A stretch of DNA of 64,000 bases, taken from positions 1-64,000 of the forward strand of contig JACZXB010000003.1 of NCBI GenBank assembly GCA_022571845.1. Reading direction: 5' to 3'. This DNA is from Candidatus Zixiibacteriota bacterium (GTDB lineage Bacteria > Zixibacteria > MSB-5A5 > GN15 > FEB-12). The position numbers and the translations under genes are program-made. Positions within the stretch are counted from its first letter, which is position 1; each line of letters starts with the position of its first letter. Shown here piece by piece: positions 29,501 through 37,246 of the stretch. The notes under the pieces are model-generated. The model worked only from the letters and a program-made list of their open reading frames with translations, was not told the DNA's origin and ran no database searches.

Positions 29501-30068
29501 TAGTAGTATGACAAATAAGTGGACCACAAATGAGTCTCTTTATGGTGGATATGCCGAGTCTAATGCTCGCTATGTCTATTCAGGTTGGGATGAAAGCGAG
29601 CTTTATTTTAACATGTCAGCCGCAAATGCTTTGATTCCCTGGACCCATCCTCATCCGGACTCAAGTAAGACAGACGTGCATGGAGTCTTGACTTACGAGT
29701 TTGAATATAATCTTCTTGCCGGCGATACCTTGGTAATTTACTCGGTATTGGCCACTGTGCTTCAGGATCTTAGCGGTCCTGGACGTATAGAGGACCTGGC
29801 CGATAAGGGTCGTAACTTTACTCACTATTTTGGCTGTTGTCGAGACCTTCATGGTGATTTGAACAATGACAATCAAGATGCAACCGTACTGGATTTGGTT
29901 TTTGCGGTAGACAGAATCTTCCGTGGCGGTGGTCCTGCCATTTGTGATGGTGAAGGTGATGTCAACGCTGACAAAACTGTTCTTGATGTTCTTGACTTGG
30001 TATTTTTGGTAGACCGTATTTTCCGTGGTGGAGATGCACCTCCCAGTTGCGGAACAGCTCCATCGTAA
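26526..30068 (+). CDS. Exported Asp-box (BNR-like) protein with Ig-like and dockerin-like domains
   Basis: This 1180-aa protein starts at ATG after a good AAGGAG site and has a signal peptide (MTRR, hydrophobic core, VFSA). Two Asp-box motifs of the sialidase/BNR propeller type are visible: S-D-D-Y-G-V-T-W from residue 360 and a weaker S-D-N-N-G-V-S-F from residue 517, so residues about 60-640 may form a beta-propeller. Residues about 650-750 look like an Ig-fold domain of the ASH/choice-of-anchor kind. The C-terminus carries two dockerin-like loops, each with VLDLVFxVDRIFRGG; their loops seem one residue longer than the classical twelve. Cysteines are frequent, unlike in the giant neighbour. 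The substrate is unknown. It is flanked by its own promoter and terminator, so it is probably monocistronic. Confidence 0.85.
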   Translation: MTRRIPLVLIFSLLVIAVSATTVFSAKKAGENQRYNPIIKVVRDYAFPMEYPNINATAPQDGDYMQASLGASGRTLSPGTAIGNTYYDYQTNHRMNRRTMIGRNFDAGLNDTLTIVHAAWMDLPGPNFGNARTAGYAAYIAAAVGPGYLSEVNITFFPEYCGYFELEVTPDNRAIIAGHWNPTGNSDTYKPTVWYDEVAPADAGFAVKHVVPVALSDWKNPYAPGSGDENVIWPTVAFQVRPTGETVTHLAGITFGGGGANVGYYFRREGHADSALGDGSLSSCFIAGEIDPIVQGWECPWVFDTIFNISETLEASKKSGKVALFWAGNLPEPDCDTCSINEDLGFPRSGFFNDIYYQISDDYGVTWNPRVNATKFDTLTDRWIARADIAGLWVGDAPDEEFHLAWNASDIARFLSEGGGIAFTARVYHWAESFPGLGFGPRVAMTSQIDIDTCNPGPNNANLSKVTMATCAGNIYIAAVDLYDGHNGDPANPDCSERGYTGGFRGAVNGEIVIVISDNNGVSFDLPHNLTRSPTPHCDEEGGVVGPCDSDTYASLAPYGITTLSGDDFSEVDTVLPRSVPYPDGTGSDWLHITYINDLDPGAIVFQDGTWRNNPIRHFRIACVDPDQIPVPIYEYTEVNWPNYVKPDTIKDTTLTITNAGNATLNITVTTEEDTGPPGWLSTFGFDPTIPDGANNVDTGTIRFDATGITQAKINSAGGHIVVLGRILLDHDGPSDIDTIEVTLIITDTVLVTTWDTISTDVISLAVATNGRFGGGNAAGIEGVRMDYWFDQAECDTEDSIVGNTKIYLWDGSFAVGGPVEIDGGLDTILSNEIFSAGPRQFSSVYSLVGPQPPLTDGMLQTWSTGKMTNHDSSLAFHVTYYAPLVTTTYGTLPNKTWHADQQFITKSLKIWSNDGQNHAPLAIGDVIDWDIPADDSGGNQTGSNNKGEVNSDLGLIYFIGAEFNVDTLPGHECQENDTRFGGMAYSYTNYFSSMTNKWTTNESLYGGYAESNARYVYSGWDESELYFNMSAANALIPWTHPHPDSSKTDVHGVLTYEFEYNLLAGDTLVIYSVLATVLQDLSGPGRIEDLADKGRNFTHYFGCCRDLHGDLNNDNQDATVLDLVFAVDRIFRGGGPAICDGEGDVNADKTVLDVLDLVFLVDRIFRGGDAPPSCGTAPS

Positions 30069-30085
30069 GTCGACATTAGCTATTA

Positions 30086-30102
30086 ACTAGTCAGGTACTA
30101 GT
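30086..30102. repeat. Short inverted repeat after the 1180-aa gene
   Basis: ACTAGT, a 5-nt spacer and ACTAGT again form a 6-bp hairpin between the stop codon and the terminator. No function can be assigned. Confidence 0.4.
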
Positions 30103-30114
30103 AAGTTATAGAGA

Positions 30115-30151
30115 CAATGGCCATCCCGAACAATCGGGGTGGCCATTTTTT
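30115..30151 (+). terminator. Rho-independent terminator of the 1180-aa protein gene
   Basis: A GC-rich stem AATGGCCA-CCCG pairs with CGGG-TGGCCATT around a short loop and is followed directly by TTTTTT. Confidence 0.85.
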
Positions 30152-30267
30152 GTTTGGGTAAACGTAGATAACGATGGATATTGATAACTAAGCTAGACCC
30201 GGTAAACCCTACTGCCAATTTATTTGCCCATATTATGAGGACGACAAATCAAACTGGTAAATTGCTT

Positions 30268-31057
30268 ATGAGAAGTAGAACAGCGCCCCTGCACTTTTTG
30301 ACTTTTTTGTGTCTGTTGCTTGTAGTTTCGTCAGCATCCGCAGAAAAATATCCGGACTGAAAACCTTCAAAACCTTACATAATAAAAGGGCATTTAACTA
30401 TTCAATTTGAAGGTGAGGTCAATACTGAATCGTTCAATCAAGATTTTGGAACAGCAAATTTTTCAGTGCCGAGCCTGGATATTATTTTGGAAAAGTATAA
30501 TGTCTATAGGGCAAATGCTGTTTTTCCTTGGCGTAAGGAAAACCAAAAGCAAACTCAGGAATTTACGGCCTCACCAGATATTGGGAAATTCACTTCGCTG
30601 AACCTGTCGACGAACAGAAATTGATAGAAGAATTACTTCAAAACCCAATCGTCCGAAATGCCGAAGCTGTCTGGGTGCTGCCAATTTATGCATCTTCCGA
30701 TGATCCTTCTTGGAATTTACAATGGGCGATAGAAGTGATACCTGATACAAGCGGCGGAGCTAATTATCTGCCGGTTGGTTCGGGACTGATAATTGAATTA
30801 CTCATCAAAGTGGACATCTCTGCTCCATCAGGAAAAATAGAAATTGATACTCCTACAATATGCGGTCAAATGATGGTTATTTCAGCAGTCTGGGGAGAGC
30901 ATCTCCGTGACACTTATATATAAGAGGTAAAATTGTTGTAGGAGTTGGCGGCAATGCAGATGCAGTCGTAAACAGCAATATTCTGGATTTGACCTATTTG
31001 GTAGATTTTATCTTTAGAAGCGGGACGCCCCCCTTCATCATAGGGAAAATGGCCTGA
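30268..31057 (+). pseudogene. Decayed subtilase-like exported protein with C-terminal dockerin
   Basis: ATG 30268 opens a clear signal peptide (MRSRTAPLHFLTF... SSASA), but a TGA follows at 30358. Reading through, the same frame encodes a segment beginning PYIIKGHLTIQFEG; near 30560 the sense passes to another frame (YWEIHFAEP, then AEAVWVLPIYA, then DDPSWNLQW). This pattern matches the propeptide (I9-like) and the start of an S8 subtilisin-type protease. The catalytic Asp/His/Ser core is missing: after WNLQWAIEV comes a segment like the C-terminal beta-domain of related proteins, a second frameshift near 30920, then RGKIVVGVGG and a degenerate dockerin repeat (LDLTYLVDFIFRSG) ending at TGA 31055. 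So there is one stop, two frameshifts and an internal deletion. The family assignment rests on motif memory. Confidence 0.7.
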
Positions 31058-31133
31058 TTTTTATCAAAATTACCGAGTTCGGCGCAGAATTTGGGCCAAA
31101 TTCATAGCTTTTCCACGAAGACATTAATTTCTA

Positions 31134-31162
31134 TTGACTCATTTTATGCGAATTGATATATT
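31134..31162 (+). promoter_or_regulatory. Sigma70-like promoter for the first T9SS-CTD protein
   Basis: TTGACT at 31134-31139 and TATATT at 31157-31162 are 17 bp apart. The predicted leader is about 145 nt and contains a second distant perfect Shine-Dalgarno-like GGAGGTGAA at 31217-31225, followed by a 19-codon frame from GTG 31221. Confidence 0.65.
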
Positions 31163-31313
31163 ATTAAAAGCATAGATTGAACTCTAAATTGACTTTCGCT
31201 CAAGTAGTGTTAGCCAGGAGGTGAAAACTTATAGAATTTTGTTAAATTTTGTAACCGGTTTGTTTTATAAATATTAAAATTAGTTCTATTATTATGATTT
31301 TGGAGGCAAAATA

Positions 31314-32204
31314 ATGAGATTAAAAAGCTTTGTTATATTGGCAGCACTTATTTTTGCTGTTTCTTCTGTTTCTGCTCAAGATTTCGGAGTACGGGATTCT
31401 ATAAAGCTCGTTGCACTTACAACCTTAACCACTGGACTTTCAACACAACCTTTCGAAGTTGCCTGTTCGGTATTTGTAGATTCTAATACTCTCACTGTTC
31501 TTTTTTTAGGTTGGGAATGGGATAACCCTGACCTTCAAATGGACACCGCTATTGCCTTTGGTGATTTTGACCTTATGGAATTCGGACCTTTTTTGTTTCT
31601 CAATGACACTCTTGCTATAACCAATGACAGTCAGGTAGCCGTTTGCAGCGGTTTATGTTTCTCTGCCTGCTTTCCGCCGGACGCATCCGGTTGGAGGCAT
31701 ATTGCTACTTATTATATGACAATGTTAAACTGGACTGGTTCAAGTTCGCTGACTATAGACACTATAGAAATTCTCCCAGCTTTTCCATCAACTGAATACA
31801 CTTTTGTTCCTTTGGTGGGGGGTACGGGCGGCACAGAGTATGACCCGATCTGGGGCGGACCGATAAATATTACTCCAACTGCCGTAGTAGAACAGATTCC
31901 CGGTGAACTTCCGAGTTCATTTCAACTGAATCAGAATTTTCCGAATCCGTTTAACCCAAGCACAGAAATTAAGTATGATCTGCCAACCAGAGCCAAGGTT
32001 TTACTCAAAGTATTTAACCTATTAGGTCAGGAAGTTGCTACTTTGGTAGATGAAGACAAGCTTGCTGGAAATTATTCTGCCACTTGGGACGGTCGCTCGG
32101 ATTCAGGCGCTCCTGTGGCCAGCGGCATTTATTTCTACAAACTTATTGCTGAGGCAGACAATAACGAGTTTGTTGAAACCAAAAAGATGATGTTACTAAA
32201 GTAA
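31314..32204 (+). CDS. Exported protein with T9SS-type C-terminal sorting domain (paralogue 1)
   Basis: This 296-aa protein starts at ATG after a strong GGAGG. Residues 1-21 are a signal peptide ending VSA. The middle (about 25-190) is a beta-rich domain with a [11 protein letters not shown] motif and several cysteines. The last about 95 residues begin [15 protein letters not shown] and continue V-N-LGQEV, TWDGR and GIYFYKL. This is the FlgD-Ig-like / Por secretion system C-terminal domain used for type IX secretion and surface attachment in the FCB group. It has its own promoter and terminator. The following gene encodes a diverged copy of the same architecture. The function of the middle domain is unknown; it may be a cohesin-like or carbohydrate-binding fold, which I cannot decide. 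Confidence 0.85.
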   Translation: MRLKSFVILAALIFAVSSVSAQDFGVRDSIKLVALTTLTTGLSTQPFEVACSVFVDSNTLTVLFLGWEWDNPDLQMDTAIAFGDFDLMEFGPFLFLNDTLAITNDSQVAVCSGLCFSACFPPDASGWRHIATYYMTMLNWTGSSSLTIDTIEILPAFPSTEYTFVPLVGGTGGTEYDPIWGGPINITPTAVVEQIPGELPSSFQLNQNFPNPFNPSTEIKYDLPTRAKVLLKVFNLLGQEVATLVDEDKLAGNYSATWDGRSDSGAPVASGIYFYKLIAEADNNEFVETKKMMLLK

Positions 32205-32223
32205 CAAAACATCGAAAACTTTC

Positions 32224-32260
32224 ATGCCCTCGCTTTAATTAAAGCGGGGGCATTTGTTTA
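32224..32260 (+). terminator. Rho-independent terminator between the two T9SS-CTD genes
   Basis: ATGCCC-CGCTTT pairs with AAAGCG-GGGCAT around an AATT loop and is followed by a T-rich run. It overlaps the upstream region of the next gene. Confidence 0.75.
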
Positions 32261-32262
32261 TA

Positions 32263-33159
32263 ATGCAAATCAAAACTTTGTCCGGTGGGAACGTGCGATC
32301 ATATATCTTTCTATTCACAATATTCATTATTTCACCTGCTGTTGTTGCCCAGCAGGATCCCTATGACCTCGGTCAGGCCGACACCATAGCATTAGAAATC
32401 GGATATTTCCAGCCAGATAATCAAAATGTAAATTTGACAGTAGAAGCCTGGGTATATTCCGACAATCCGATCTCAGCGTTCATCTCTGGGTTTAAATGGG
32501 ACAATTCTAATTTGCAGCTGGATAGTGCCAAACCGGCGGCAATATTATCCGAAAATAATCTGACTCTTTTTCTATATTATCATAACAGCAATGTTGCGTC
32601 TAATGACAACCAGATATTTATACTGGGAGGATTTTCAACTGGAAGTTCAATAGAGAGTTATCCGCAATCCAGGCGTCTTTGGGCAACATACTATTTTAGT
32701 CTCAGCAGTTGGAATCCAAATGACAGCTTTATGATAGATGTTCTTCCAGCCGAAATAGTTGATTTTAAATTTGTGAGAGAAGGCCCCTACTATCCAATCG
32801 GGTACAAGCCGCTGTTTTTGGGAGCATTGAGAATATCAGGCATTCCAACGGATATGAATGAAGCCGGGGCTGAGTTGCCTGAAAGTTTCTTACTTTTACA
32901 AAACTACCCCAATCCATTTAATCCAACGACCACCATAGAATTTAGCCTCCCCAAAAAATCACATACATTGTTAGAGATATTTAATATTGAAGGAAAAAGG
33001 GTCCGGACTCTGGTCAATCAGGTGCTCTCCGCCGGACCACATAAATTTGAATGGAACGCCAGTTTTTCGGACAACTCCAAGGCGCCCACGGGGATATACT
33101 TCTATAGACTAAAAAGTGGAGAATATGAAGACTCAAATAAGATGATTTTGATAAAGTAA
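32263..33159 (+). CDS. Exported protein with T9SS-type C-terminal sorting domain (paralogue 2)
   Basis: The ATG at 32263 gives 298 aa. A GTG at 32293 (MRSYIFLFTIFII...) is an equally plausible start because it begins a compact signal peptide and has GGTGGGA just upstream. The mature part starts near QQDPYDLGQ. The middle domain repeats the layout of the preceding protein (DTIxL near its start, then GFKWDNSNLQLD). The C-terminus begins LLLQNYPNPFNPTT and ends GIYFYRLKSG with MILIK, again a FlgD-Ig/T9SS sorting domain. It lies 58 bp after its paralogue with a terminator between, so it is probably a tandem duplication expressed by read-through or from an unseen promoter. Confidence 0.82.
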   Translation: MQIKTLSGGNVRSYIFLFTIFIISPAVVAQQDPYDLGQADTIALEIGYFQPDNQNVNLTVEAWVYSDNPISAFISGFKWDNSNLQLDSAKPAAILSENNLTLFLYYHNSNVASNDNQIFILGGFSTGSSIESYPQSRRLWATYYFSLSSWNPNDSFMIDVLPAEIVDFKFVREGPYYPIGYKPLFLGALRISGIPTDMNEAGAELPESFLLLQNYPNPFNPTTTIEFSLPKKSHTLLEIFNIEGKRVRTLVNQVLSAGPHKFEWNASFSDNSKAPTGIYFYRLKSGEYEDSNKMILIK

Positions 33160-33225
33160 TAATTTTGTCAATCCTTCTTGATGCCCCCATAACTTATTGA
33201 AATACAATAAATTACAACAAATTTA

Positions 33226-33254
33226 TTGACTTTACTGCTGCCATTAGCTATTAT
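33226..33254 (+). promoter_or_regulatory. Sigma70-like promoter for the GH35-like gene
   Basis: TTGACT at 33226-33231 and TATTAT at 33249-33254 are 17 bp apart, placing the start of transcription near 33261, about 50 nt before the ATG. Confidence 0.7.
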
Positions 33255-33309
33255 TTAAGCTACACCATTATGTTGTTATGAGTTAACCCATTGAACTATA
33301 AGGATTTAT

Positions 33310-35499
33310 ATGTTAGGTGTAATTGGTAATAAGTTTTCGATAGGTAAAGAAACCTACCGTCCTTTCTCGGCTGAGCTCCACTATTATAGGATTAACAAGA
33401 GATACTGGTCTATCTGCTTTGAACGGATTAGAAAAGCCGGCTACAAAATCATTGCTACTGCAGTTCCCTGGAATATCCATCAGGACCCGACTACCAAGCA
33501 CTTTGATTTCATTGGTCTTACCGATCCCAAGAGAGATCTGGTCGTATTTCTAGAGCTGGCCCGCGAGTTTGGTTTTAAGGTTATTTTGAGACCGGGTCCT
33601 TCGGTTTTTGGCCAGCTAAAAAATGGCGGGCTGCCGGAGTACTTGTTTAATGACGTAAAGGTTTTTGCGCGTGACTTTGAGGGGCAGGAGGTTAAACTTC
33701 CCAGCGACCATGGAGTGGACAGCGGGTATCTGGTAAGTTATCTACACAGCAACTTTCAGTTCCATCTGCGGACGTTCTTTAAGGCGTTTATAGAAATCAC
33801 CAAGAACTACGTACATCCGCGCGGACCGATTTTCATGGTCGAACTTGATTATGAAACTTCCTTCGGAAAGCTCCTGGATCCTGCCAAGGCCGATTACAAC
33901 CCCCAAGTCATAGAGAATTACTATCCGCAGTTTTTGGAGAGCCGCTACGAAGACGTCAAAAAACTAAATAATCTCTACAAAGAGAAAAATAAAGAATTTG
34001 CAACTGTGGATCCTCCAAGAAAATTCAGAAACATCGAACTTAAAAACTATCCAAAAGTCCTTGATTGGTTCCGTTTCAGAGAGTACATGTTAAACACATA
34101 TTTGCAGACGGTCGAGGATTTGTTTGCGTCTTATTCAGTAGAGCCTTTGATTTTCCGTTCCCTTTATTTCAGACCGGGCGACCTGCTGCCCGCTTATAAT
34201 CTGGTACCGGATGACCGTGATCCGTTTTTGGGGTGTAACGTATTCCCCGAAGGAAACTACTTTGACCTGGCAGTAAAAGCCAGATTCTTAAGAGCTGAGT
34301 ATGGCTTTGCCTTTGCATCATCATTTGTGTCGGGAACTTCGTCAAGCTCTAAAAACGGCTCTCATCCTCAAAGCGAATTTACGAATCAAGAGAGAAAGTT
34401 CTATCTCACAGCCGGTTTGGCGGCCGGATTCAAAGGAATGAACCAATACATGTTTGTAGACAGAGAGCATTGGAGCGGAGCCCCGCTGCATGCTGACGGT
34501 ACTGTTTCAGATGGCTTCCCTATTGCACAAAGGTTCAATCAGGCAGTTTCAGCTATCGGCCTGGAAGAGATGGAATACAATAACGATGTAGCAGTATTGG
34601 GAAATCGGTTATACAATTGGCTCAGTCTTACATCTGGCAAAAAAGAATTTGAATATATCCCCAAACTGATAAACGAAACCGTAGTAGGCTTCTGCCGCGA
34701 CCTGATGAGACTTAAAATTGGGTTTAGTGTGCGTGAAAACAGAATCTTTGAAACTCTTAACAAATATAAACTTGTTTTTGTGCCAACAGCCGAAATGATG
34801 GCGGAAAAAGATCAGGAAGCGTTGGTAGAACTCATCAAATCCGGTACCAGCGTATTGCTCTGCGGCGTGATGCCTAAGTTTGATGAGAATCTCAAGAACT
34901 GTCAGATTCTGGCAAACTGCTTTAGAATAAAATCGAGCGTCGAATATAGAATTGGTACGGTCACTCACAAAGATGGCGAGTATCCCACCCAGATTTATGC
35001 TTCGATACGCGGCCCCGAAGATTCCAAGACTAAAAAGCTGGTCAAAAGCGGCTCAAAAGTTGTCGGAATCTACTCGTCGCGCTTAAAGGGCAGCCTCTAC
35101 TATTTTTCATTTGATATTGCCTCAGCCGGCGATCACCACAAACTGGCTTTCGTCGAATCTATACTGCAGGCAGAAAAGATTGAATCGAATCTATACTGCA
35201 GTGACCCGGCAGTAGATATCGCCTTCCAGATGGGAGCCAAATCCGGCATGTTGTGTATTGTGGCGCCGCCTCCGGGAGAACTTTCCAGTGGTTTCGAGGC
35301 TCCTTCAAAAGAGATAATAATCAAAGCGGACTTAAAACCATTGGGCTTTAAAGCTGCCAATATCAAACTGACCAACCTCTTTGATGATCCCGAGGAATCT
35401 ACACCGATTAAAACGTCGGCTAAGGAACTAAAAGAAGGGCTGGCGCTAAACATCAGTTTCCCCGATGGCATCATCTTTCACGTAGAGAAGAGACAATAA
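33310..35499 (+). CDS. GH35-like beta-galactosidase family hydrolase
   Basis: This 729-aa protein has no signal peptide, so it is probably cytoplasmic; the ATG follows AAGGA. The N-terminal region follows the GH35 pattern: SAELHYYRI, YW, RIRKAGY, VPWNIHQ, FDFIG, DLVVFLELAREFGFKVILRPGP and GGLPEYL. Around residues 175-185 the expected PIxxVQxENEYG appears as PIFMVELDYETSFG: the acid/base glutamate (E182) is kept but the preceding Asn is Tyr. RAEYG at about residue 330 is the likely nucleophile, with KGMNQYMF after it. Residues about 460-600 look like the GATase-like trimerisation domain of related galactosidases. It likely cleaves terminal beta-galactosides or a related intracellular sugar; the substrate is uncertain. 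The next gene starts 31 bp later and may be co-transcribed. Confidence 0.75.
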   Translation: MLGVIGNKFSIGKETYRPFSAELHYYRINKRYWSICFERIRKAGYKIIATAVPWNIHQDPTTKHFDFIGLTDPKRDLVVFLELAREFGFKVILRPGPSVFGQLKNGGLPEYLFNDVKVFARDFEGQEVKLPSDHGVDSGYLVSYLHSNFQFHLRTFFKAFIEITKNYVHPRGPIFMVELDYETSFGKLLDPAKADYNPQVIENYYPQFLESRYEDVKKLNNLYKEKNKEFATVDPPRKFRNIELKNYPKVLDWFRFREYMLNTYLQTVEDLFASYSVEPLIFRSLYFRPGDLLPAYNLVPDDRDPFLGCNVFPEGNYFDLAVKARFLRAEYGFAFASSFVSGTSSSSKNGSHPQSEFTNQERKFYLTAGLAAGFKGMNQYMFVDREHWSGAPLHADGTVSDGFPIAQRFNQAVSAIGLEEMEYNNDVAVLGNRLYNWLSLTSGKKEFEYIPKLINETVVGFCRDLMRLKIGFSVRENRIFETLNKYKLVFVPTAEMMAEKDQEALVELIKSGTSVLLCGVMPKFDENLKNCQILANCFRIKSSVEYRIGTVTHKDGEYPTQIYASIRGPEDSKTKKLVKSGSKVVGIYSSRLKGSLYYFSFDIASAGDHHKLAFVESILQAEKIESNLYCSDPAVDIAFQMGAKSGMLCIVAPPPGELSSGFEAPSKEIIIKADLKPLGFKAANIKLTNLFDDPEESTPIKTSAKELKEGLALNISFPDGIIFHVEKRQ

Positions 35500-35530
35500 T
35501 ATCAGGTGTAGTTTGACATTTTTGAGAAAT

Positions 35531-37228
35531 ATGATCAAGCAAAGATATATGGCAGCAGCGTTTTTACTGGCGTTGCTGCCTTTCTTTATATCCGGCTGTA
35601 AAAACTCTTCTGTCACCAGCTATTATGAAAAAGGAGCCCTGGCTACTGCTTCCCCCATAGCAACGAATATTGGTGAACAGGTTTTTGCCAAAGGCGGCAA
35701 TGCTTTTGATGTCGCAGTTGCGGTAGGATTTGCTCTGGCAGTTGTTCATCCGGAAGCCGGCAATATCGGCGGCGGCGGCTTTGCTGTTATCCGCGACGCT
35801 TCCACTAAAGAAATCAAAGCGCTCGATTTTAGGGAAAAAGCCCCTCTGGCATCTTCTGAAAAAATGTATCTGGACTCTATGGGCAACCTAATTGAAAATA
35901 TGTCAACAGTCGGGGCTAACGCTTGCGGTGTGCCCGGTACGCTCGCCGGATTGTATGAACTGTGGCAAGAGCATGGCAGTCTGAAATGGCCGGAACTGGT
36001 TAACTACGCAGTTTTGCTGGCAGACTCAGGTTTTATTGTAAACGCCTATCAGGCTGAATCTTTTGCCAAATATAAAGACAGGCTGTCTGTTTTTGATGAA
36101 AGCTCTCGGCTGTTTTTCCCAGGTAACGAAAACTGGCAGAAGGGCGACACCTTCGTTAATCGTGAATTAGGATGGACACTTGCTCAAATACAAAAAGACG
36201 GCCTTGTGTCATTCTATACCGGAGATATTGCCGACAGTATTGTTGCCACAGTCAAGCGCTATGGCGGACTAATCAGCCATGAAGATCTGGCGAGCTACCA
36301 GATAAAATGGCGGAAACCGGTAAGCTTCAGATTTGACTCTCTTCAGATTTATTCAATGCCGCCCCCCAGCTCAGGCGGGCTAATAATGGGACAGATTTTG
36401 AAATTAGTCGAAGCCTATGATTTCAGCAAATATGATCCCGCTTCCATTGAATACATACACCTTTTTTGCGAGTCCGCCCGACTGGCCTTTGCCGACCGTT
36501 CAGAATATCTTGGCGACCCCGATTTCTATAACATTCCTTTTGATATACTAGATGAGAACTATATCTCCAAGCGCCGGGAACTAATCAATCTGAATACGAC
36601 AAATTCGTCATTAGAAATTCTTCCGGGTATTATGCCTACCTACGAATCAGGGCAGACCACTCACTATTCTGTCGTAGATGCTCAAGGTAACATGGTGGCG
36701 GTTACCTACACTCTTAATAGTTCATATGGCTCAAAGCTTGCAGTAAGTGGCTGCGGCTTTCTATTAAATAATGAGATGGATGACTTTGCCTTAGCGCCGG
36801 GGGTTCCCAATCTCTATGGTCTGGTGGGCGGCGAGGCAAACAAAATTGAACCTGCCAAGAGAATGCTCTCATCAATGTCTCCAACAATAGTCCTGAAAAA
36901 CGACAAACCACTTTTTATCCTGGGTTCACCGGGCGGCTCTCAAATAATTACTGCCGTGACACAAGTGATAGTTAGTCTCAGCAGATTCCGTTTACCTTTA
37001 GAAAGGGCTCTGGCACAGCCGCGTTTTCATCATCAGTGGCTGCCCGATAATATTTTGCTCGAAGAGAAATCTTTTGATATCAATGTTAAGCAGGGACTTT
37101 TAAAACTTGGCCACGTAATAAAAGAAACTGACATGATAGGTGAGATTCATGCTGTCTACATAGATGGTGCAGGTCTGATGACCGCCGTTGCCGACAGCCG
37201 GGGACCCGGCCATGCCGGCGGACAATAA
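35531..37228 (+). CDS. ggt: Gamma-glutamyltransferase, lipoprotein
   Basis: The enzyme cleaves gamma-glutamyl bonds, such as those of glutathione, in the periplasm and is made as a precursor that self-cleaves into two subunits. The start at ATG 35531 gives 565 aa; an in-frame TTG at 35513 is possible. A lipoprotein signal with lipobox ISGC is present. Family motifs are clear: GGNAFDVAVA, GGGGFAVI, DFREKAP, CGVPGT, then the autocatalytic TTHYSVVD with the nucleophile Thr376, NSSYGS, NNEMDDFA and the oxyanion GSPGGS. Length and order are typical of the family. It follows the GH35-like gene by 31 bp and converges with the bactofilin-like gene 18 bp downstream, with no visible terminator. Confidence 0.93.
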   Translation: MIKQRYMAAAFLLALLPFFISGCKNSSVTSYYEKGALATASPIATNIGEQVFAKGGNAFDVAVAVGFALAVVHPEAGNIGGGGFAVIRDASTKEIKALDFREKAPLASSEKMYLDSMGNLIENMSTVGANACGVPGTLAGLYELWQEHGSLKWPELVNYAVLLADSGFIVNAYQAESFAKYKDRLSVFDESSRLFFPGNENWQKGDTFVNRELGWTLAQIQKDGLVSFYTGDIADSIVATVKRYGGLISHEDLASYQIKWRKPVSFRFDSLQIYSMPPPSSGGLIMGQILKLVEAYDFSKYDPASIEYIHLFCESARLAFADRSEYLGDPDFYNIPFDILDENYISKRRELINLNTTNSSLEILPGIMPTYESGQTTHYSVVDAQGNMVAVTYTLNSSYGSKLAVSGCGFLLNNEMDDFALAPGVPNLYGLVGGEANKIEPAKRMLSSMSPTIVLKNDKPLFILGSPGGSQIITAVTQVIVSLSRFRLPLERALAQPRFHHQWLPDNILLEEKSFDINVKQGLLKLGHVIKETDMIGEIHAVYIDGAGLMTAVADSRGPGHAGGQ

Positions 37229-37246
37229 TTGTTATTACTAAGAAGT

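Noticed and set aside
25780-31057. Cellulosome
   Set aside because: Dockerin-like pairs are present, but no cohesin, carbohydrate-binding module or cellulase is recognisable in the window.
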